Shown: positions 35,054 through 43,533, numbered from the stretch's first letter. The stretch is DNA of 53,970 bases from Ruminococcus sp. (GCF_019417665.1 NZ_DXUU01000002.1:75959-129928); one strand, 5' to 3'. The notes: generated from the sequence alone by a model not told the origin. Made by a program: numbers and translations.

Positions 35054-37447
35054 ATGCTCTCTTCCCTATTCCCCAACCGAAAATTCATCCGCTTAGACGG
35101 CGGTACCGGCTCTATGCTCCAAAAAGGCGGTATGCCCGTAGGCGCACTGCCTGAGGTGTACAATATCACAGAGCCAGAGCGTATCATTGCCGTCCACCGT
35201 GCCTTTCTGGATGCCGGTGCCGATGTGGCCTACGCCAACACCTTCGGCGCAAATCGCCGCAAAATGGCGAAATCCGGTTATTCCGTCCAGGAACTCATTG
35301 CCGGCGGCATTGCCTGCGCCAGAAAGGCCTGTGAAGGCACATCTGCAAAGGTCGCACTGGATATCGGCCCCATCGGACAACTGCTGGAGCCTCTGGGTAC
35401 GCTGACGTTTGAAGAAGCATATGATATTTTCCGAGAGGAGATCGAAGCCGGACAGGATGCCGACCTGATCGTCATCGAAACCATGACCGATCTGTACGAG
35501 ACAAAGGCGGCGCTTCTGGCGGCAAAGGAGCATTCTGACAAGCCCGTGCTCTGCACTATGACCTTTGAACCGAATCTGCGTACTTTTACAGGCTGCACTG
35601 TGGCTTCGGCAGCAATGACTCTGGAAGGACTTGGGGCTGATGCCATCGGCGTAAACTGTTCCCTGGGGCCGGATGAACTGTACCCCATTGTGGAAGAAAT
35701 GGCAAAATGGACGACCCTGCCCCTGATCGTGAAGCCCAATGCTGGACTGCCTGACCCTATCACTGGGGAATATCTGGTATCCCCGGAAGAATTCGCTGCT
35801 GCTGTGGCAAAATTCGCGCAGCTGGGCGTTACCATTTACGGCGGCTGCTGCGGTACGACCCCGGCGCACATTCAGGCGGCATACGACCTGTTGGAGCAGA
35901 CAACGATTATAAAGAGAGAAACGCCGGAGATCCCGGCGGCAGTTTGCTCCGCTTCGGAAGTGGTGATCATTGATCAGCCCCGAATCATCGGCGAGCGCAT
36001 CAATCCTACAGGGAAAAAACGGTTCAAAGCGGCATTGCAGGCAAATGACATGGATTATATCCTGGATCAGGCAGTGCAGCAAGTAGATGCCGGCGCAGAT
36101 CTGCTGGATGTGAACGTGGGTATGCCCGGCATTGACGAAAAGGGCATGATGATCCGCACGGTAAAAGCACTCCAGTCCATCGGCGGCACACCCTTGCAGC
36201 TGGATTCCACTATCCCGGCAGTGCTGGAGGCGGCACTCCGTGTGTACAACGGCAAGCCCATTGTGAATTCCGTCAACGGCGAGGAGGCTTCCCTACAGAA
36301 TGTCCTGCCCCTGGTGAAAAAGTACGGCGCTGCTGTGGTGGGACTGACCCTGGATGAAAACGGCATTCCCCCGAAAGCAGAAGATCGGTTCGCCATTGCA
36401 AAGCGTATCCTCGACCGTGCCACGGCGCTGGGCATTCCGAAACGGGATATTTACATTGACTGTCTGACCCTGACGGCATCCGCAGAACAGGACGGCGCAC
36501 GGGAGACCTTAAAGGCGCTGCACCGGATAAAAGAGGAACTTGGACTGAAAACTGTACTGGGCGTATCCAACATTTCCTTCGGTCTCCCAAACCGAGAGGC
36601 TGTCACCCGGACATTCCTGACTATGGCACTGGAAAACGGGCTGGATCTGCCCATTATCAACCCCAACATTGCCTCTATGACAGAGGCAGTGCGTGCCTAT
36701 CGGCTGCTGGACGGCATCGACCGGAACTGCACGGAATTTGTAGAGGCATATGCGGGTATGCCCACAGCTGCCCCTGCTGCTCCGGTTTCCGCCGGGAAAA
36801 CATATTCTTCAGAAGCGAAACCGGAAACGCTGGATCTACCCTATGCCATGTCCCACGGACTGAAAAACGAGGGGGCGAAAATTACGGCGCAGCTGCTGGA
36901 GACGACCGATCCTATGGACGTGGTGAACAGCGTGCTTATCCCGGCACTGGACGAAGCCGGAAAGTTGTTTGAACAGGGAAAGATCTTCCTGCCCCAGCTC
37001 ATCCAGACTGCCGGCGTGGCACAGGCAGCTTTTGAGGTCATCAAGACCACACTGATCCAGCGCAACGCCGCACCTGTGAGCCGGGGCGAGATCGTTCTGG
37101 CTACGGTAAAGGGGGATATCCACGACATCGGAAAGAATATCGTCCGGGTGCTACTGGAAAATTATGGATACACCGTGCTGGATCTGGGACGGGATGTCCC
37201 CTGCCAGCTGGTGGCAGATACCGCAAAGGAACACGGTGTAAAGCTGGTGGGACTGTCAGCGCTGATGACCACCACATTGGGTGCCATGGAGGAGACCATT
37301 CAGTTAGTCAAGCAGTCCTGCCCGGACTGTAAGATCGTTGTGGGCGGCGCAGTGCTCACGGCGGATTATGCGGAAAAGATCGGTGCTGACTTCTACGCCA
37401 AGGATGCCATGGATACTGTGGCTGTGGCAAAGCAGATCGTCGGATGA
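35054..37447 (+). CDS. metH: Cobalamin-dependent methionine synthase, short form without activation domain
   Basis: 797 residues in three modules. The homocysteine-methyltransferase barrel (about 1-285) has LDGGTGSMLQ, the zinc Cys in GVNCSLGP and the pair in YGGCCGTTPAHI. The pterin-binding barrel (about 310-580) begins IIGERINPTGKKRFKAAL and has DVNVGMPGIDE. The B12 cap and Rossmann domain (about 610-797) have the cobalt-ligand motif DIHDIGKNIV near residue 690, LSALMTTTL and VGGAVLT. It transfers methyl from methyl-THF to homocysteine. The usual C-terminal activation domain is missing and is encoded separately upstream. SD GAAAGGA is in place. Confidence 0.95.
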   Translation: MLSSLFPNRKFIRLDGGTGSMLQKGGMPVGALPEVYNITEPERIIAVHRAFLDAGADVAYANTFGANRRKMAKSGYSVQELIAGGIACARKACEGTSAKVALDIGPIGQLLEPLGTLTFEEAYDIFREEIEAGQDADLIVIETMTDLYETKAALLAAKEHSDKPVLCTMTFEPNLRTFTGCTVASAAMTLEGLGADAIGVNCSLGPDELYPIVEEMAKWTTLPLIVKPNAGLPDPITGEYLVSPEEFAAAVAKFAQLGVTIYGGCCGTTPAHIQAAYDLLEQTTIIKRETPEIPAAVCSASEVVIIDQPRIIGERINPTGKKRFKAALQANDMDYILDQAVQQVDAGADLLDVNVGMPGIDEKGMMIRTVKALQSIGGTPLQLDSTIPAVLEAALRVYNGKPIVNSVNGEEASLQNVLPLVKKYGAAVVGLTLDENGIPPKAEDRFAIAKRILDRATALGIPKRDIYIDCLTLTASAEQDGARETLKALHRIKEELGLKTVLGVSNISFGLPNREAVTRTFLTMALENGLDLPIINPNIASMTEAVRAYRLLDGIDRNCTEFVEAYAGMPTAAPAAPVSAGKTYSSEAKPETLDLPYAMSHGLKNEGAKITAQLLETTDPMDVVNSVLIPALDEAGKLFEQGKIFLPQLIQTAGVAQAAFEVIKTTLIQRNAAPVSRGEIVLATVKGDIHDIGKNIVRVLLENYGYTVLDLGRDVPCQLVADTAKEHGVKLVGLSALMTTTLGAMEETIQLVKQSCPDCKIVVGGAVLTADYAEKIGADFYAKDAMDTVAVAKQIVG

Positions 37448-37488
37448 TACCATGAATGTATAATTAAAAGGGAAAAAGGAGGAGCATT

Positions 37489-38769
37489 ATGGAAACAGAA
37501 CCCACCAACGACATGCCAGAACTGAACGAAGAAGAAAAGAAAAACCGAAAATGGGATTTAGTCAACAAGCAATGGGCTGCCACCATTATTTTCAGCGGCG
37601 TGGTGCTTCTGCTGGTGGCATTTTTGTTCATCAAACGAGAAATGTTCACCAATATGGTGGCATATGTCTTTGATGTCATCCGTCCCATCACCATCGGACT
37701 GGTCATTGCCTTTCTATTATATCGTCCTACCTGTCAGATCGAAAAGCTCTTTTCTAAATTGCAAAAGCGAGCACCCAAGTTTCCGGCAAGCGCACTTTCT
37801 GTATTCTGTGCCTATTTTCTACTGTTTCTGATACTGGCTGTCATCATCTGGATCATTGTGCCCCAGTTTATCACTAGTATCAAGGATTTCACAGACAACA
37901 TTATGGTATACTATAATAATGTCATGAAATTTCTGAACAGCGACAGAGGCGAGCAGATCCTGAACCTGCTCAATGAAAACGGCTTCGATCCGGTGACCCT
38001 GCGCACCAAACTCATGAGCCTGACCACATATATTCCCGATGCTGTGGGCACTATCGGCACTTGGGCGAGCAGTCTTATCGGCGGTGTGATTGATTTTTTC
38101 ATTGGCTTAATCTTCTCCGTCTACGTCCTCGCCGGACGGAACAAGCTGCGCAGCCAGGGCACACGCATTCTGCATCACTTCCTACCCCAGAAACACTACC
38201 ACCGTCTGACCCATTATGGAACTCTCACTTTTTCCACCTTTTCCAAGTTCATCAGCGGTCAGATTGCAGACGCATTCATTCTAGGTGTTCTGATCTTCTG
38301 TGTCATGAGCATCGGCGGTCTGGAATACCCTATGATGATCGCTGTTATCATCGGTATCACCAATATGATCCCCTATGTGGGTCCCTGGATGGGCACCATT
38401 CCCTGTGCCCTGATCCTACTTATGGTAAACCCATGGCACGCCATTGCATTCGTTATTATCGTCATCATTGCTCAGCAAGTGGACAGCAACCTGATCTATC
38501 CCCGTGTAGTCGGCTCATCTATCGGTCTGCCGGCGATCTGGGTACTCTTTGCCATTACCGTGGGCGGCGGTCTCTTCGGTGTCATTGGCATGATCGTTGG
38601 CGTTCCAGTGATGTCCATCATCTACACGGTGATCCGGGAAAAAACTGTATCTGACCATAACAATGATCAGGCAAAAAAACCGGAAAAACGAAAATGGCAT
38701 ATCCGCAAAACGATGCAGCGCATACGTGACCGTGTCAAAAAGAACGATCCTCCTTCAGATCCGCAATAA
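37489..38769 (+). CDS. AI-2E (PerM/YtvI) family membrane protein
   Basis: 426 residues with about eight membrane helices. An early pair (AATIIFSGVVLLLVAFLFI, ITIGLVIAFLLYRP) is followed by FCAYFLLFLILAVIIWIIVP, a soluble segment (about 125-180), and the conserved C-terminal core with GQIADAFILGVLIF, NMIPYVGPWMGTIPCALILLM, AQQVDSNLIYPRVVGSSIGLPAIWVL and GGLFGVIGMIVGVPVM. The tail is long, basic and charged. Members have been linked to AI-2 export or sodium/proton exchange; the substrate cannot be told here. SD AAGGAGGAG is in place. Confidence 0.9.
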   Translation: METEPTNDMPELNEEEKKNRKWDLVNKQWAATIIFSGVVLLLVAFLFIKREMFTNMVAYVFDVIRPITIGLVIAFLLYRPTCQIEKLFSKLQKRAPKFPASALSVFCAYFLLFLILAVIIWIIVPQFITSIKDFTDNIMVYYNNVMKFLNSDRGEQILNLLNENGFDPVTLRTKLMSLTTYIPDAVGTIGTWASSLIGGVIDFFIGLIFSVYVLAGRNKLRSQGTRILHHFLPQKHYHRLTHYGTLTFSTFSKFISGQIADAFILGVLIFCVMSIGGLEYPMMIAVIIGITNMIPYVGPWMGTIPCALILLMVNPWHAIAFVIIVIIAQQVDSNLIYPRVVGSSIGLPAIWVLFAITVGGGLFGVIGMIVGVPVMSIIYTVIREKTVSDHNNDQAKKPEKRKWHIRKTMQRIRDRVKKNDPPSDPQ

Positions 38770-38778
38770 AAAGCAGCA

Positions 38779-38817
38779 GACAGGAACAACTGGTGAACCG
38801 GTGTTCTTGTCTTTTTT
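38779..38817 (+). terminator. Terminator after the AI-2E-type transporter
   Basis: GACAGGAACA-aCtGG-tgaa-CCgGtG-TTCTTGTC forms a stem 10 bp past the stop codon, followed by TTTTTTG. Confidence 0.8.
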
Positions 38818-39000
38818 GTTCTCCTTTGATCAACACGAATCCCTTAAACTCCAATAGATAAACTTACAGCAAAGTCTGTGGGTAGAATTCCTGACTGGCA
38901 CTGATTTTTTCCAAGGAACATATTTCCATAGTTTAACAAGCTTTATATATAAAGTTTTCCTGCCGAGTTTGTTAATCATGCTGAATTTCAACTGTTTGTA

Positions 39001-39029
39001 TTGACAACTTCGTTTAAAAATAATATGAT
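39001..39029 (+). promoter_or_regulatory. Promoter of dockerin gene 1
   Basis: TTGACA (39001-39006) and TATGAT (39024-39029), 17-bp spacer. The block just upstream (about 38951-39000, AAAGTTTTCCTG and ATGCTGAATTTCAACTGTT) recurs before the promoter at 40226. Confidence 0.85.
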
Positions 39030-39048
39030 AAAACTGTAATAAAAAGTT

Positions 39049-39092
39049 GTCATATAGCGGACAAAAAGGGGGAAACTGAAACGCTATATGAC
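39049..39092 (+). promoter_or_regulatory. 5'-end stem-loop of the shared leader, copy 1
   Basis: GTCATATAGC (39049-39058) pairs perfectly with GCTATATGAC (39083-39092) around a 24-nt purine-rich loop containing AAAGGGGGAAAC. The stem begins about 12 nt after the expected transcription start. The stem and the flank GACGAACACGTGCAAGATTA are conserved in copy 2. Confidence 0.8.
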
Positions 39093-39134
39093 GAACACGT
39101 GCAAGATTAAAATAATTCAGAAAGGATGACTTTT

Positions 39135-40127
39135 ATGAAAAAGACAAGAAAGGTTTTCGCACTTCTGCTCAGTACAGGGATGGCACTGAACAGTATTCCG
39201 TTTGGCATTGTTTCCGCAGAGGAGACAACACTCAATATCACCAGCACCATAGAAGCGGACGGAACAATTCTCACACGCATTAAAAACAAAGAATATCGCT
39301 ACACGCCGGATGAGAACGACCGCACCTATCGGAACTATGACCCATCATCTGTGTTTCTTGTAACATGTACGGATGCAGAAGCGTTTCAGGCTGCGTTTTC
39401 GGAGGATTATTACATTGAAGCATTAGAAGATGGCAGGCTTTGCGTTACCAGCAAAGATGCTCCCAATGGATTTTCCTATGCTGATTCACTGTATGACAGC
39501 GAATGGGAACAAGAGGATGCAAAGGCGGCAGCCATCCCCCTGCTTCGCTCCGGATTGGTCACAGAAATGACACTGCAAGATGCATACCACGAATATCGTT
39601 CTAACAACATTCCTACAGTAGGCACCATGACTGTTTATTCAGACAAAGCACTCACTGACAGCGACTTCAATTGGCTGAACAGTGATGATTATGAATTAGA
39701 TGGAACAGAAGCACATATTATCGCCGGAGATGACGGCGTTTGGGAAACGCAATATAACCTCATGAAAACCATTCTGGAAACTATGCCCTCTGTTTATGCT
39801 GTCTATTTGAACCCGTATACAATGGACGCCATTTGGAATGGCGCTACATATTATGATGTGCTCACCTACACTGCACAGACAAAAGGCGACCCCGACAACG
39901 ACACCAAAGTCACCCCAGACGACGCCTACCAGACTCTCTGCTATTTCGCCAAAACTTCCGTAAACGCAGACGCCGCTTTTACGGATAACAGCGACGAGAC
40001 AAAAGAAGCCGCTGCCTTTGCCGCTGCGGATGTCAACGGTGATGGTGTTGTGAATGCAGACGATGCTTACTTGATCTTGCGGTATTATGCGGCAGAGTCT
40101 GTAGGCGGAACGCCCAGTTGGGATTGA
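39135..40127 (+). CDS. Secreted dockerin protein, paralogue 1 (unknown N-terminal module)
   Basis: 330 residues. The signal peptide (MKKTRKVFALLLSTGMALNS...VSAEE, about 1-29) is followed by an acidic module of about 220 residues of unknown fold (YRYTPDENDRTYRNYD, AEAFQAAFSEDYYIEALEDG, AIPLLRSGLVTEMTLQDAY, GTMTVYSDKALTDSDFNWL) and a C-terminal type I dockerin (about 251-330). The two calcium loops are DPDNDTKVTPDD and DVNGDGVVNADD, with an unusually long insert between them. The dockerin should plug it into a cohesin scaffold. Signal and dockerin are near-identical to the gene at 41621, while the middle is diverged. The start at 39135 (MKKTRK) is preferred over 39126, which overlaps the SD AAAGGATG. 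Confidence 0.85.
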   Translation: MKKTRKVFALLLSTGMALNSIPFGIVSAEETTLNITSTIEADGTILTRIKNKEYRYTPDENDRTYRNYDPSSVFLVTCTDAEAFQAAFSEDYYIEALEDGRLCVTSKDAPNGFSYADSLYDSEWEQEDAKAAAIPLLRSGLVTEMTLQDAYHEYRSNNIPTVGTMTVYSDKALTDSDFNWLNSDDYELDGTEAHIIAGDDGVWETQYNLMKTILETMPSVYAVYLNPYTMDAIWNGATYYDVLTYTAQTKGDPDNDTKVTPDDAYQTLCYFAKTSVNADAAFTDNSDETKEAAAFAAADVNGDGVVNADDAYLILRYYAAESVGGTPSWD

Positions 40128-40225
40128 TTTCGAAGGAATAGACAATTTCCGCCATAATTCGACAAACCTATGTACAAAGTTTTCCTGTCCAATTTGTAAA
40201 TGATGCTGAATTTCAACTGTTGATA

Positions 40226-40254
40226 TTGACATCTATATTCAAAAGTGATATAAT
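40226..40254 (+). promoter_or_regulatory. Promoter of the mini-dockerin/protease operon
   Basis: TTGACA (40226-40231) and TATAAT (40249-40254), 17-bp spacer, both perfect consensus. It is the second copy of the promoter block at 39001. Confidence 0.9.
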
Positions 40255-40273
40255 GAAACTGTAATATAAAGTT

Positions 40274-40318
40274 GTCATATAGTAATCAGAAGGGAGGGGT
40301 GCAGAAGTGCTATATGAC
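40274..40318 (+). promoter_or_regulatory. 5'-end stem-loop of the shared leader, copy 2
   Basis: GTCATATAG (40274-40282) pairs with CTATATGAC (40310-40318) around a 27-nt loop with AGAAGGGAGGGG. The downstream flank GACGAATACGTACAAAATTA matches copy 1 with a few changes. Confidence 0.8.
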
Positions 40319-40363
40319 GAATACGTACAAAATTAAAACAATTCAAAAAGGAGGACATTAACA

Positions 40364-40663
40364 ATGAAAAAGATTCGAAGAATATTGTCTGCCTGTGTTG
40401 CCACAGTGATGGCTGGCGTGATGATCGGGGCTGTTTCGGCTCCGTCGGCTTCGGCAGCTGGCACATTAGGAGATATTAATGGCGATGGTTCTATTAATAT
40501 TTCAGACTCTGTTGCATTAGCACAATTTTTACTTGGTCAATACAGTCTTTCAGATTACTCTATTGCAGATTTGAACTGTAATAACTTAATTGATTGGGCT
40601 GATCGTCAAATTCTTTTGTTATTCCTAGTTCACCAAATTCCTTCAATCCCTTACTACGGATAA
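40364..40663 (+). CDS. Free-standing secreted dockerin
   Basis: Only 99 residues: a signal peptide (MKKIRRILSACVATVMAGVMIGAV...ASAA, about 1-32) and one type I dockerin with loops DINGDGSINISDS (about 37-49) and DLNCNNLIDWADR (about 69-81) and helices VALAQFLLGQY and QILLLFLVHQI. The second loop has Cys and Asn-Asn-Leu where Gly/Asp are usual, so its calcium site may be weak. There is no catalytic or binding module. It lies 18 bp upstream of a secreted protease without dockerin, so it may act with it as a separate adaptor; this is inference. SD AAAGGAGG is in place. Confidence 0.85.
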   Translation: MKKIRRILSACVATVMAGVMIGAVSAPSASAAGTLGDINGDGSINISDSVALAQFLLGQYSLSDYSIADLNCNNLIDWADRQILLLFLVHQIPSIPYYG

Positions 40664-40681
40664 GTCAAAAAGGAGGATATT

Positions 40682-41599
40682 ATGACCAAAAAAATCATTA
40701 TTAAAGTAGTAAGTACTATTATTGCACTAGTTCTTACAATCTCATCACTCACATTTGCCAGTGTACTCCCATCTTCAGCATTGAACAGAACTGTTCATTA
40801 TTTACGCTACGATTGCACTTCAAAATCTATTACTAATTATACTCTGAATCAATTGTCTGAATATGCTTCAAATTCGAGAACTATATTCCCCGACAATCGT
40901 AAACCTGATACTGATCAGTCTGTCGTTTATTTAAGTAGTGGTGGATCTGGCTTTATTGTAGATGACCACTGCATCGCAACTGCTGCTCATTGTGTATACG
41001 ATTACGTAAATAACTGTTTTATTGATAACATTGATGTTATCATCTGCAATTCAAATAAAAATAATCCTATACTAACTTGCGATGCTGTAGCTTTGCATAT
41101 ACCACTTATGTTTAGGAGCTATCGTAATAATGAGCCAATTCGCTCTTGTTATGATTATGCGTTGATATATGTAGAAGAAGATTTATCTCAATATGGGATT
41201 TTTGAATTAGGTGTACCAACAAATGCTTTTCTTTCAAATAATTCAGCAATAGTAACAAGTGGCTTTCCTGGATATATCAATGTAGATCAAGGTGCAAACG
41301 GACAACGGTATTATAGCACTGGAAGTATGCAAACATTCAACATTACAAATGACATTCAGCTATACCCAGAAGCAGCCGATCTTAGATTTTACTCAACATG
41401 TATTAATAGTGCTGGTGACAGCGGAGGTCCTGCATACGCAATTACCACTCTTCAAAATACTGAATATCGTACTATTGTAGGTATTGTTACAGGCGCCGGA
41501 ACAAAAATTGAAAATAATGTTGAAGGTTACTGGGGGACTTATGGCGTTCGAATGACAACTGATTTATTACACTTTTATCTGAATAATAGCTATATTTAA
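40682..41599 (+). CDS. Secreted trypsin-like serine protease
   Basis: 305 residues. N-terminal signal (KKIIIKVVSTIIALVLTISSLTFAS) with a pro-region to about residue 75, then a chymotrypsin-fold domain with the full triad: H103 in TAAHC, D158 in CYDYALI and S247 in GDSGGP. It resembles V8/glutamyl-endopeptidase-like S1 enzymes; specificity is not evident. The gene is clearly richer in A+T than its neighbours, with A/T-ending codons, as is the mini-dockerin end upstream, which suggests recent acquisition. AAGGAGG lies before the ATG. It is followed by a second dockerin paralogue with only 21 bp between. Confidence 0.9.
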   Translation: MTKKIIIKVVSTIIALVLTISSLTFASVLPSSALNRTVHYLRYDCTSKSITNYTLNQLSEYASNSRTIFPDNRKPDTDQSVVYLSSGGSGFIVDDHCIATAAHCVYDYVNNCFIDNIDVIICNSNKNNPILTCDAVALHIPLMFRSYRNNEPIRSCYDYALIYVEEDLSQYGIFELGVPTNAFLSNNSAIVTSGFPGYINVDQGANGQRYYSTGSMQTFNITNDIQLYPEAADLRFYSTCINSAGDSGGPAYAITTLQNTEYRTIVGIVTGAGTKIENNVEGYWGTYGVRMTTDLLHFYLNNSYI

Positions 41600-41620
41600 T
41601 TTATACAAGAGGTGGTTTTT

Positions 41621-42652
41621 ATGAAAAAGACAAGAAAGGTTTTCGCAGTTCTGCTCAGCACAGGGATGGCACTGAACAGTATTCCGTTTGGCATTGTTTC
41701 TGCTGAGGAAAAAGCCAGTATCTCCAGCGTTATAGAAGCAGACGGCACCATTGTTGCGGAGTCCCGTACTACAAATGCAGATATCATGCATCGTTTTTAC
41801 TACACGCCGGATTATAATTCCATGCGCTACCAAACGCACAATAACGAATGCGTTGTGATTGCCGCATGTGCAGATGCAGACGCATTTGCAGCTGCTTTTG
41901 AAAATGCATTTACAATTTCAGCAATAGACGACAACACATTTTGTGTCGTTAGTGCAGAAGAAAATCCAAACTTTTCCTACACAGATAAACAAGGCGCTCC
42001 CCCGTCCTGGACATATGAAGAAGCAAAATCGGCGGCAGCTCAACTGCTTCGTTCTGGGCTTGTAACAGGGGTATCTATTCAGAATTTATATTTCGAATGG
42101 AATGCAGGCTATCTTACACCTATCGGGACTCTCACACTCTATGCAGACAGAGCGCTCACAGAAGAGGATTTCTCCTGGTTAGATGATACGTGGACAGTCT
42201 CTATTGATGGTTCTAAAGCAAATTTTGACAGTGTCACCACATCAGCAACCACAAATGATGAAATCTGGTCTGCCGAGTATGACCTTATGAAAGAAAGTCT
42301 GACACAGGTTTCAGGTGCATATGGCGTTTGGTTTGAACCATACATGATCAACGCCATTCAACCGCCAAACTCCTACGAAACTATTGTTACCTACACCGCA
42401 CAGACAAAGGGCGACCCCGACAACGACACAAAAGTCACCCCAGACGACGCCTACCAGACCCTCTGCTATTACGCCAAAACTTCCGTAAATGCAGACGCTG
42501 CTTTCACGGATAACAGCGACGAGACAAAAGAAGCCGCTGCCTTTGCTGCTGCGGATGTCAACGGCGACGGTGTTGTGGATGCAGACGACGCTTACCTGAT
42601 CCTGCGATATTATGCGGCAGAGTCCGTGGGCGGAACTCCCAGTTGGGATTGA
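41621..42652 (+). CDS. Secreted dockerin protein, paralogue 2
   Basis: 343 residues with the same plan as the gene at 39135. The signal peptide (MKKTRKVFAVLLSTGMALNS) and the C-terminal dockerin (about 265-343, loops DPDNDTKVTPDD and DVNGDGVVDADD) are near-identical in DNA and protein. The middle keeps only motifs such as ADAFAAAFENAFTISAIDDN, AAAQLLRSGLVTGVSIQNLY, GTLTLYADRALTEEDFSWL and YDLMKESLTQVSGAYGVWFEPYMINAI. The start at 41621 follows AGAGGTGG; a further ATG three codons upstream is less likely. No separate promoter leader is seen, so it probably shares the protease transcript. Function of the middle module is unknown; a protease inhibitor or substrate receptor are possibilities. Confidence 0.85.
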   Translation: MKKTRKVFAVLLSTGMALNSIPFGIVSAEEKASISSVIEADGTIVAESRTTNADIMHRFYYTPDYNSMRYQTHNNECVVIAACADADAFAAAFENAFTISAIDDNTFCVVSAEENPNFSYTDKQGAPPSWTYEEAKSAAAQLLRSGLVTGVSIQNLYFEWNAGYLTPIGTLTLYADRALTEEDFSWLDDTWTVSIDGSKANFDSVTTSATTNDEIWSAEYDLMKESLTQVSGAYGVWFEPYMINAIQPPNSYETIVTYTAQTKGDPDNDTKVTPDDAYQTLCYYAKTSVNADAAFTDNSDETKEAAAFAAADVNGDGVVDADDAYLILRYYAAESVGGTPSWD

Positions 42653-42679
42653 TTCCTATTTTCAATGACACAAGCAAAA

Positions 42680-42716
42680 AGCGCTTCGGACAATTGCCCG
42701 AAGCGCTTCGTTTTTT
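42680..42716. terminator. Bidirectional terminator between dockerin gene 2 and rpsR
   Basis: GCGCTTCGG (42681-42689) pairs with CCGAAGCGC (42698-42706), 8-nt loop, with A5 before and TTCGTTTTTT after. Confidence 0.92.
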
Positions 42717-42721
42717 CTCAA

Positions 42722-42964
42722 TTAGTCGCTGACATACGGCAGCAGTGCAATGTGTCTTGCACGCTTGATCGCTGTTGTCAGTTCACGCTGATGGAATGCA
42801 CAAGTGCCGGTAACTCTGCGAGGCAGAATCTTTGCACGCTCAGTCATGCACTTCTTCAGTCTTGCAACATCCTTATAATCAATGCGCTCTACACGATCCA
42901 CGCAGAACATGCAAACCTTTTTCCGCGGTCTCTTTCCGCCGCGCTGAGATCTTTCTCTCTCCAT
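42722..42964 (-). CDS. rpsR: 30S ribosomal protein bS18
   Basis: 80 residues, basic. KKVCMFCVDRVERIDYKDVARLKKCMTERAKILPRRVTGTC, with the conserved ILPRRVTGxC(A/S)xHQRxLTxAIKRARxIALLPY, is bS18. A CxxC plus two further Cys suggest the zinc-binding form. The start at 42964 has AGGAGG 10 bp upstream; the longer frame enters the ssb spacer. It is the last gene of rpsF-ssb-rpsR. Confidence 0.97.
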   Translation of the reverse strand: MERERSQRGGKRPRKKVCMFCVDRVERIDYKDVARLKKCMTERAKILPRRVTGTCAFHQRELTTAIKRARHIALLPYVSD

Positions 42965-43017
42965 GCTGATATATCCTCCTATCTGCAATGCGGTATTCAT
43001 TTTCGCTGTTTGTCAGA

Positions 43018-43533
43018 TCAGAACGGTACTTCGCCATCGCTGAGGATCTCTTCGAAATCGCCCAGATCTCCCAGCTGCAATGCGCCGGGTGCCTGTGCTG
43101 CCGCCGGAGCTGGTGCAGGGGCTGCTGGCTGTGCCGGGGCTGCCGGAGCCGCTTGTACATAAGACGGCTGTTGATATGCGCCCTGATAGCCGCCGCCTTC
43201 CTGTGCAGCACGCTTGGATTCACCAAAAGAGACGTTGTCAGCTTGTACTTCCATGCTATAGTGCTTGACGCCATTCTGATCTGTGTAATCGTTGTTTCTC
43301 AGGCTGCCTTCCACAATGACCATACTGCCCTTGTGAAAATAACGGCTGACAAACTCAGCCGACTGCCGCCAGCAGGTCACATTGATAAAATCCGTCTCAC
43401 GTTCGCCCGTCTGTCTATTAGAAAACCGGCGGTCAACTGCCACACGGATGCGGCAAACCGGTGTCCCATTTGTTGTCTGACGAAAATCCGGATCTGCACA
43501 CAGACGACCCATCAAAATCACTTTGTTCAGCAT
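43018..43533 (-). CDS. ssb: Single-stranded DNA-binding protein
   Basis: 171 residues. The OB fold (about 1-105) starts MLNKVILMGRLCADPDFRQT and has INVTCWRQSAEFVSRYFHKG and VEGSLRNNDYTDQNG. A Gln/Pro/Ala-rich linker with PAPAPAAAQ follows, then the acidic tip DGEVPF that recruits partner proteins. AAAGGA precedes the ATG at 43533. It sits between rpsF and rpsR in the usual order. Confidence 0.97.
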   Translation of the reverse strand: MLNKVILMGRLCADPDFRQTTNGTPVCRIRVAVDRRFSNRQTGERETDFINVTCWRQSAEFVSRYFHKGSMVIVEGSLRNNDYTDQNGVKHYSMEVQADNVSFGESKRAAQEGGGYQGAYQQPSYVQAAPAAPAQPAAPAPAPAAAQAPGALQLGDLGDFEEILSDGEVPF

